Translations under genes and position numbers: made by a program
In this document: piece by piece, positions 60,594-64,000 of the stretch
Layout: every line of letters starts with the position of its first letter
Position numbering within the stretch: position 1 is the stretch's first letter
Notes under the pieces: generated by a model
Seen by the model: the letters and a program-made list of their open reading frames with translations, nothing else
The model's database searches: none
Told to the model about the DNA's origin: nothing
Assembly (NCBI GenBank): GCA_017501345.1
Contig: JAFVXC010000023.1
Span: forward strand, 41,962-105,961
Origin: Clostridia bacterium
GTDB lineage: Bacteria > Bacillota_A > Clostridia > Oscillospirales > CAG-272
Length of the DNA stretch: 64,000 nt
Direction of reading: 5' to 3'

Positions 60594-61249
60594 ATGAACG
60601 CAGAAAACCTTAAAGCATTTATTAGATATGGGGTTGATGAAACAAAAACTTACGATAAAATACAATTAGGCGGAATTGGCGCTTGTATTTTAACAGGCAT
60701 AGGCTGTTTGCCGGCAATTTCGGATTTTAAAAATCTTTTTCAATAATTGGTGCGCTCATAATCGCTATCTTGACTATTCCATACTTGATTTTCGTCTTGA
60801 AAATTCCCAAAAACCTCACTATAAAAAACCGAGTTATATGTGATGCAGTAAATTCTCTGTATATCATACTAACAATGACCATCGGTAGCGCAGCATGGCT
60901 TTCTATTTCACAAACTTCAATTTTGCTTTCGATTTCTTTTGTCCCGATAATAATTGCGCTGATAACCGGTTTGGGATGTTGGGTGAAAGTAAAAAGAAAC
61001 TGCTATATATCCAAAAAAAACTCGCCTAATCTCGTCAATATAGTGGGTTTTTCAGCGATCGGAGCCTTTGTTGGCAAAATATTTTCCGACTTTTTCTCAA
61101 GTGTTCATACAGATATGACCTCCGAAATTTTGTTTTTTGCAACAGGACTTATAGCAATAGCCACGCTCTTTGCGATAATGGGAACGCCCTCATTTTTAAA
61201 AATACATTATTTGAAAGCATTAAAGCGAATGAATATCAACCTTGATTAA
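60594..61249 (+). pseudogene. Frameshifted membrane protein of unknown function
   Basis: An ATG at 60594 with GGAG 6 bases upstream opens MNAENLKAFIRYGVDETKTY ... FKNLFQ and stops at 60746. In the -1 frame the sequence continues without stop as SFSIIGALIIAILTIPYLIF and runs to 61249 with four hydrophobic helices. The two parts make one protein of about 218 residues if one base is lost near 60728-60740 (A5 and T5 runs). It is AT-rich compared with its neighbours, so probably acquired. A sequencing error is an alternative. Confidence 0.7.
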
Positions 61250-61368
61250 GAGCTTGAATAAAGATTTCTGATTATTTTAAAGCAGTCCAGTAAAAACGGT
61301 AAAAAAATCCTTTGAAGTGATGAAGTACTCTATCATATCAGAGGGCTATTGTGAATCGTCTGCTTCCA

Positions 61369-61394
61369 CCCGCCCTTCGGGGCGGGCACTTTTT
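61369..61394 (+). terminator. Terminator
   Basis: CCCGCC..TTCG..GGCGGG stem followed by CACTTTTT. Confidence 0.75.
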
Positions 61395-61436
61395 ATCCTT
61401 GTAGGTATAAATCCACACGCCTTTCTTCCTAACGAG

Positions 61437-61465
61437 GAATATCCTTCCGCCGCGCGGCATATACT
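61437..61465 (+). promoter_or_regulatory. Sigma-E-like sporulation promoter (tentative)
   Basis: GAATATC, 14-base spacer, CATATACT. This matches the sigma-E consensus (ATA at -35, N14, CATACA-T) at most positions and does not fit sigma-A. Confidence 0.35.
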
Positions 61466-61507
61466 CAAAGCAAAGAGATGCACGGCAGTACGCGGGAGGT
61501 ACACATT

Positions 61508-61675
61508 ATGCAAACACCGGATACCCACACGAGATCGGACAAGCGCACAAGTGCGCCGAGAAAGGCAGCCCCCTTCCACGGACTGAAGGAAAACATTCTT
61601 CTTTTCTTTGATGGCATTCGCTTTCTCCCGCTCCTTTTTGGGGAATCAGCAAACGAAAATACCGATCGGCGGTAA
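61508..61675 (+). CDS. Small hypothetical protein (55 residues)
   Basis: Starts ATG with GGGAGG 8 bases upstream and runs MQTPDTHTRSDKRTSAPRKA, then KENILLFFDGIRFLPLLFG, ending ENTDRR. The N-terminus is basic and polar and the C-terminal half is amphipathic. No homology is recognised. It is supported only by its ribosome binding site and the promoter-like element about 45 bases upstream. Confidence 0.35.
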   Translation: MQTPDTHTRSDKRTSAPRKAAPFHGLKENILLFFDGIRFLPLLFGESANENTDRR

Positions 61676-61800
61676 GCATTGCTTGCCGCCCTTCCCTTTC
61701 CGCCCCCAAGACTTGATTTTCCCGCCAACCTGTCCCCCCACAAACTCACTTTTCCCACCAACTCCCTGTTCACGCTAAATTGATTTTTCTGCCGTTTCTC

Positions 61801-61829
61801 TTGACAACCGCGCTCGTATCTGTTATAAT
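61801..61829 (+). promoter_or_regulatory. Consensus promoter for the tRNA-Pro locus
   Basis: TTGACA, 17-base spacer, TATAAT. It lies about 200 bases upstream of the tRNA, before the duplicated tRNA fragment. Confidence 0.88.
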
Positions 61830-61865
61830 ATTTCTTGTGCCCCAAATCATAGCAATCGCAACCTT

Positions 61866-61890
61866 ATACTTCAGGGTGTGGCGCAGTTGG
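61866..61890 (+). repeat. Duplicated 5' end of tRNA-Pro
   Basis: Twenty-five bases (61866-61890) repeat the 5' flank and first 19 bases of the intact tRNA gene (62023-62047) with two mismatches; the run GGGTGTGGCGCAGTTGG is identical. The copy stops in the D-arm and continues into unrelated, hairpin-rich sequence. Confidence 0.85.
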
Positions 61891-61933
61891 GGAATCTTTC
61901 CGAGCGCCGCCGGGGCGGATAAAGCGAGGAAAG

Positions 61934-62023
61934 ATGAGTGGCAGTAACACGGCGACTGACGAGCCGACCTCGTCGGCGACGACAGAGCCGATGCTACAAC
62001 AGGAAGCGCAAGCGCAAATTTAA
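61934..62023 (+). CDS. Possible 29-codon leader ORF before tRNA-Pro
   Basis: ATG with GAGG 4 bases upstream, reading MSGSNTATDEPTSSATTEPM and ending QAQI, stop 5 bases before the tRNA. Composition is Thr/Ser/Ala-rich. It overlaps two hairpins, so it may be chance. Confidence 0.2.
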   Translation: MSGSNTATDEPTSSATTEPMLQQEAQAQI

Positions 62024-62028
62024 TATTT

Positions 62029-62104
62029 CGGGGTGTGGCGCAGTTGGTAGCGCGCGACGTTTGGGACGTCGATGCCGCAGGTTCGAATCCTGTCACTCCG
62101 ACCA
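62029..62104 (+). tRNA. tRNA-Pro (anticodon UGG), CCA encoded
   Basis: A 76-base cloverleaf: acceptor CGGGGTG / CACTCCG, D-arm GCGC..GCGC, anticodon arm CGACG-TTTGGGA-CGTCG with anticodon TGG, T-arm CGCAGG-TTCGAAT-CCTGTC (GTTCGAATC core), and discriminator A followed by encoded CCA. All arms pair (one G-T in the acceptor). It should read all CCN codons through modified U34. Confidence 0.97.
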
Positions 62105-62153
62105 TATCGAGTGTTCATAACAGATTCAAGTTATGGACACTCGATATTTTTTT
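62105..62153 (+). terminator. Terminator of tRNA-Pro
   Basis: Stem TATCGAGTGTTCATAAC / GTTATGGACACTCGATA (one mismatch-tolerant G-T) followed by TTTTTTT, starting right after the CCA end. Confidence 0.9.
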
Positions 62154-62191
62154 GCTTATGCTTACTTTTCGGTTAAATATTGAGTTATTTT

Positions 62192-62214
62192 GAGCAGGTT
62201 CGCCTGCTCTTTTT
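62192..62214. terminator. Hairpin at the end of the recombinase gene
   Basis: GAGCAGG-TTCG-CCTGCTC followed by TTTTT on the plus strand; on the minus strand it follows the recombinase stop directly, but with an A-rich tail. Confidence 0.55.
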
Positions 62215-62218
62215 GTGG

Positions 62219-63988
<1,770 letters not shown>

Positions 63989-64000
63989 TTATTGTATCAC

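Larger units (their letters stand above)
61250..61507. other. Intergenic region with terminator and possible sporulation-type promoter
   Basis: No gene is seen before the small ORF at 61508. It holds the terminator at 61369-61394 and the promoter-like element at 61437-61465. Confidence 0.5.

Noticed and set aside
61770..62105. Minus-strand frame starting MVGVTGFEPAASTSQTSRAT
   Set aside because: It is the antisense of tRNA-Pro and its duplicated fragment, a well-known false protein in databases.

Overview
The window looks like chromosome of an uncultured low- to mid-GC member of the Bacillota, class Clostridia (gut Oscillospirales/Christensenellales type). This is an inference from content: a glmS ribozyme, a T-box riboswitch, TTGACA-N17-TATAAT promoters, AAGGAGG ribosome binding sites, lipobox lipoproteins, a DUF6472 protein, a TrpXYZ-type transporter, MreBCD/PBP2 and a SleB-type wall hydrolase. 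Most genes are ordinary housekeeping genes, and most lie on the minus strand in short-spaced operons.

Layout. 1-2.1 kb: rlmB and a partial acidic protein with ten 14-residue repeats. 2.4-6.7 kb: amino-sugar operon glmM, a GlmU-like acyltransferase and glmS, with a glmS ribozyme and a nested hairpin region in front of glmS. 7.0-9.3 kb: polar amino acid ABC transporter (+). 9.4-20.4 kb: a long minus-strand array of exonuclease, DUF2007, thiI, phosphoribosyltransferase, aspS, trhP, uppP, rnmV-like, DUF6472, an mreB paralogue and pepD, interrupted by a dispersed intergenic repeat. 20.7-25.4 kb: feoA/feoB/Cys-rich protein, a DtxR-family repressor and a cysteine desulfidase. 25.4-27.1 kb: AT-rich stretch with two related lipoproteins of unknown function. 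27.5-31.8 kb: two tandem SGNH esterases and a glycosidase-like protein (+). 31.8-39.5 kb: CDF transporter, PLP lyase, comM, comF, recD2 and a small membrane protein. 39.6-47.0 kb: metK; an operon of ribulokinase, unknown, DUF368 and PHP; and a SleB-domain protein.

47.1-50.3 kb holds a T-box riboswitch whose specifier reads best as tyrosine (UAC), followed by a substrate-binding protein, permease and ATPase. 50.6-56.8 kb holds tmk, pbp2, mreD, mreC, mreB and dut (elongation machinery, minus). 57.1-60.5 kb holds an Orn/Lys/Arg-decarboxylase-family enzyme, a shikimate-kinase-like protein and an unknown conserved protein. 60.6-64 kb is accessory: a frameshifted membrane protein, a small ORF behind a sporulation-type promoter, a tRNA-Pro gene preceded by a duplicated 5' tRNA fragment with a structured insert, and a large serine recombinase that probably marks the edge of an integrated element extending past the window.

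How it fits together. Envelope synthesis dominates: amino-sugar precursors (glmM/glmS), undecaprenyl carrier recycling (uppP, DUF368) and MreBCD-PBP2 elongation. The most unusual signals are RNA-level or intergenic: the nested hairpins between the glmS ribozyme and glmS, the tyrosine-type T-box, the dispersed intergenic repeat, and the tRNA-Pro duplication. I found no CRISPR array, rRNA or obvious defence island.
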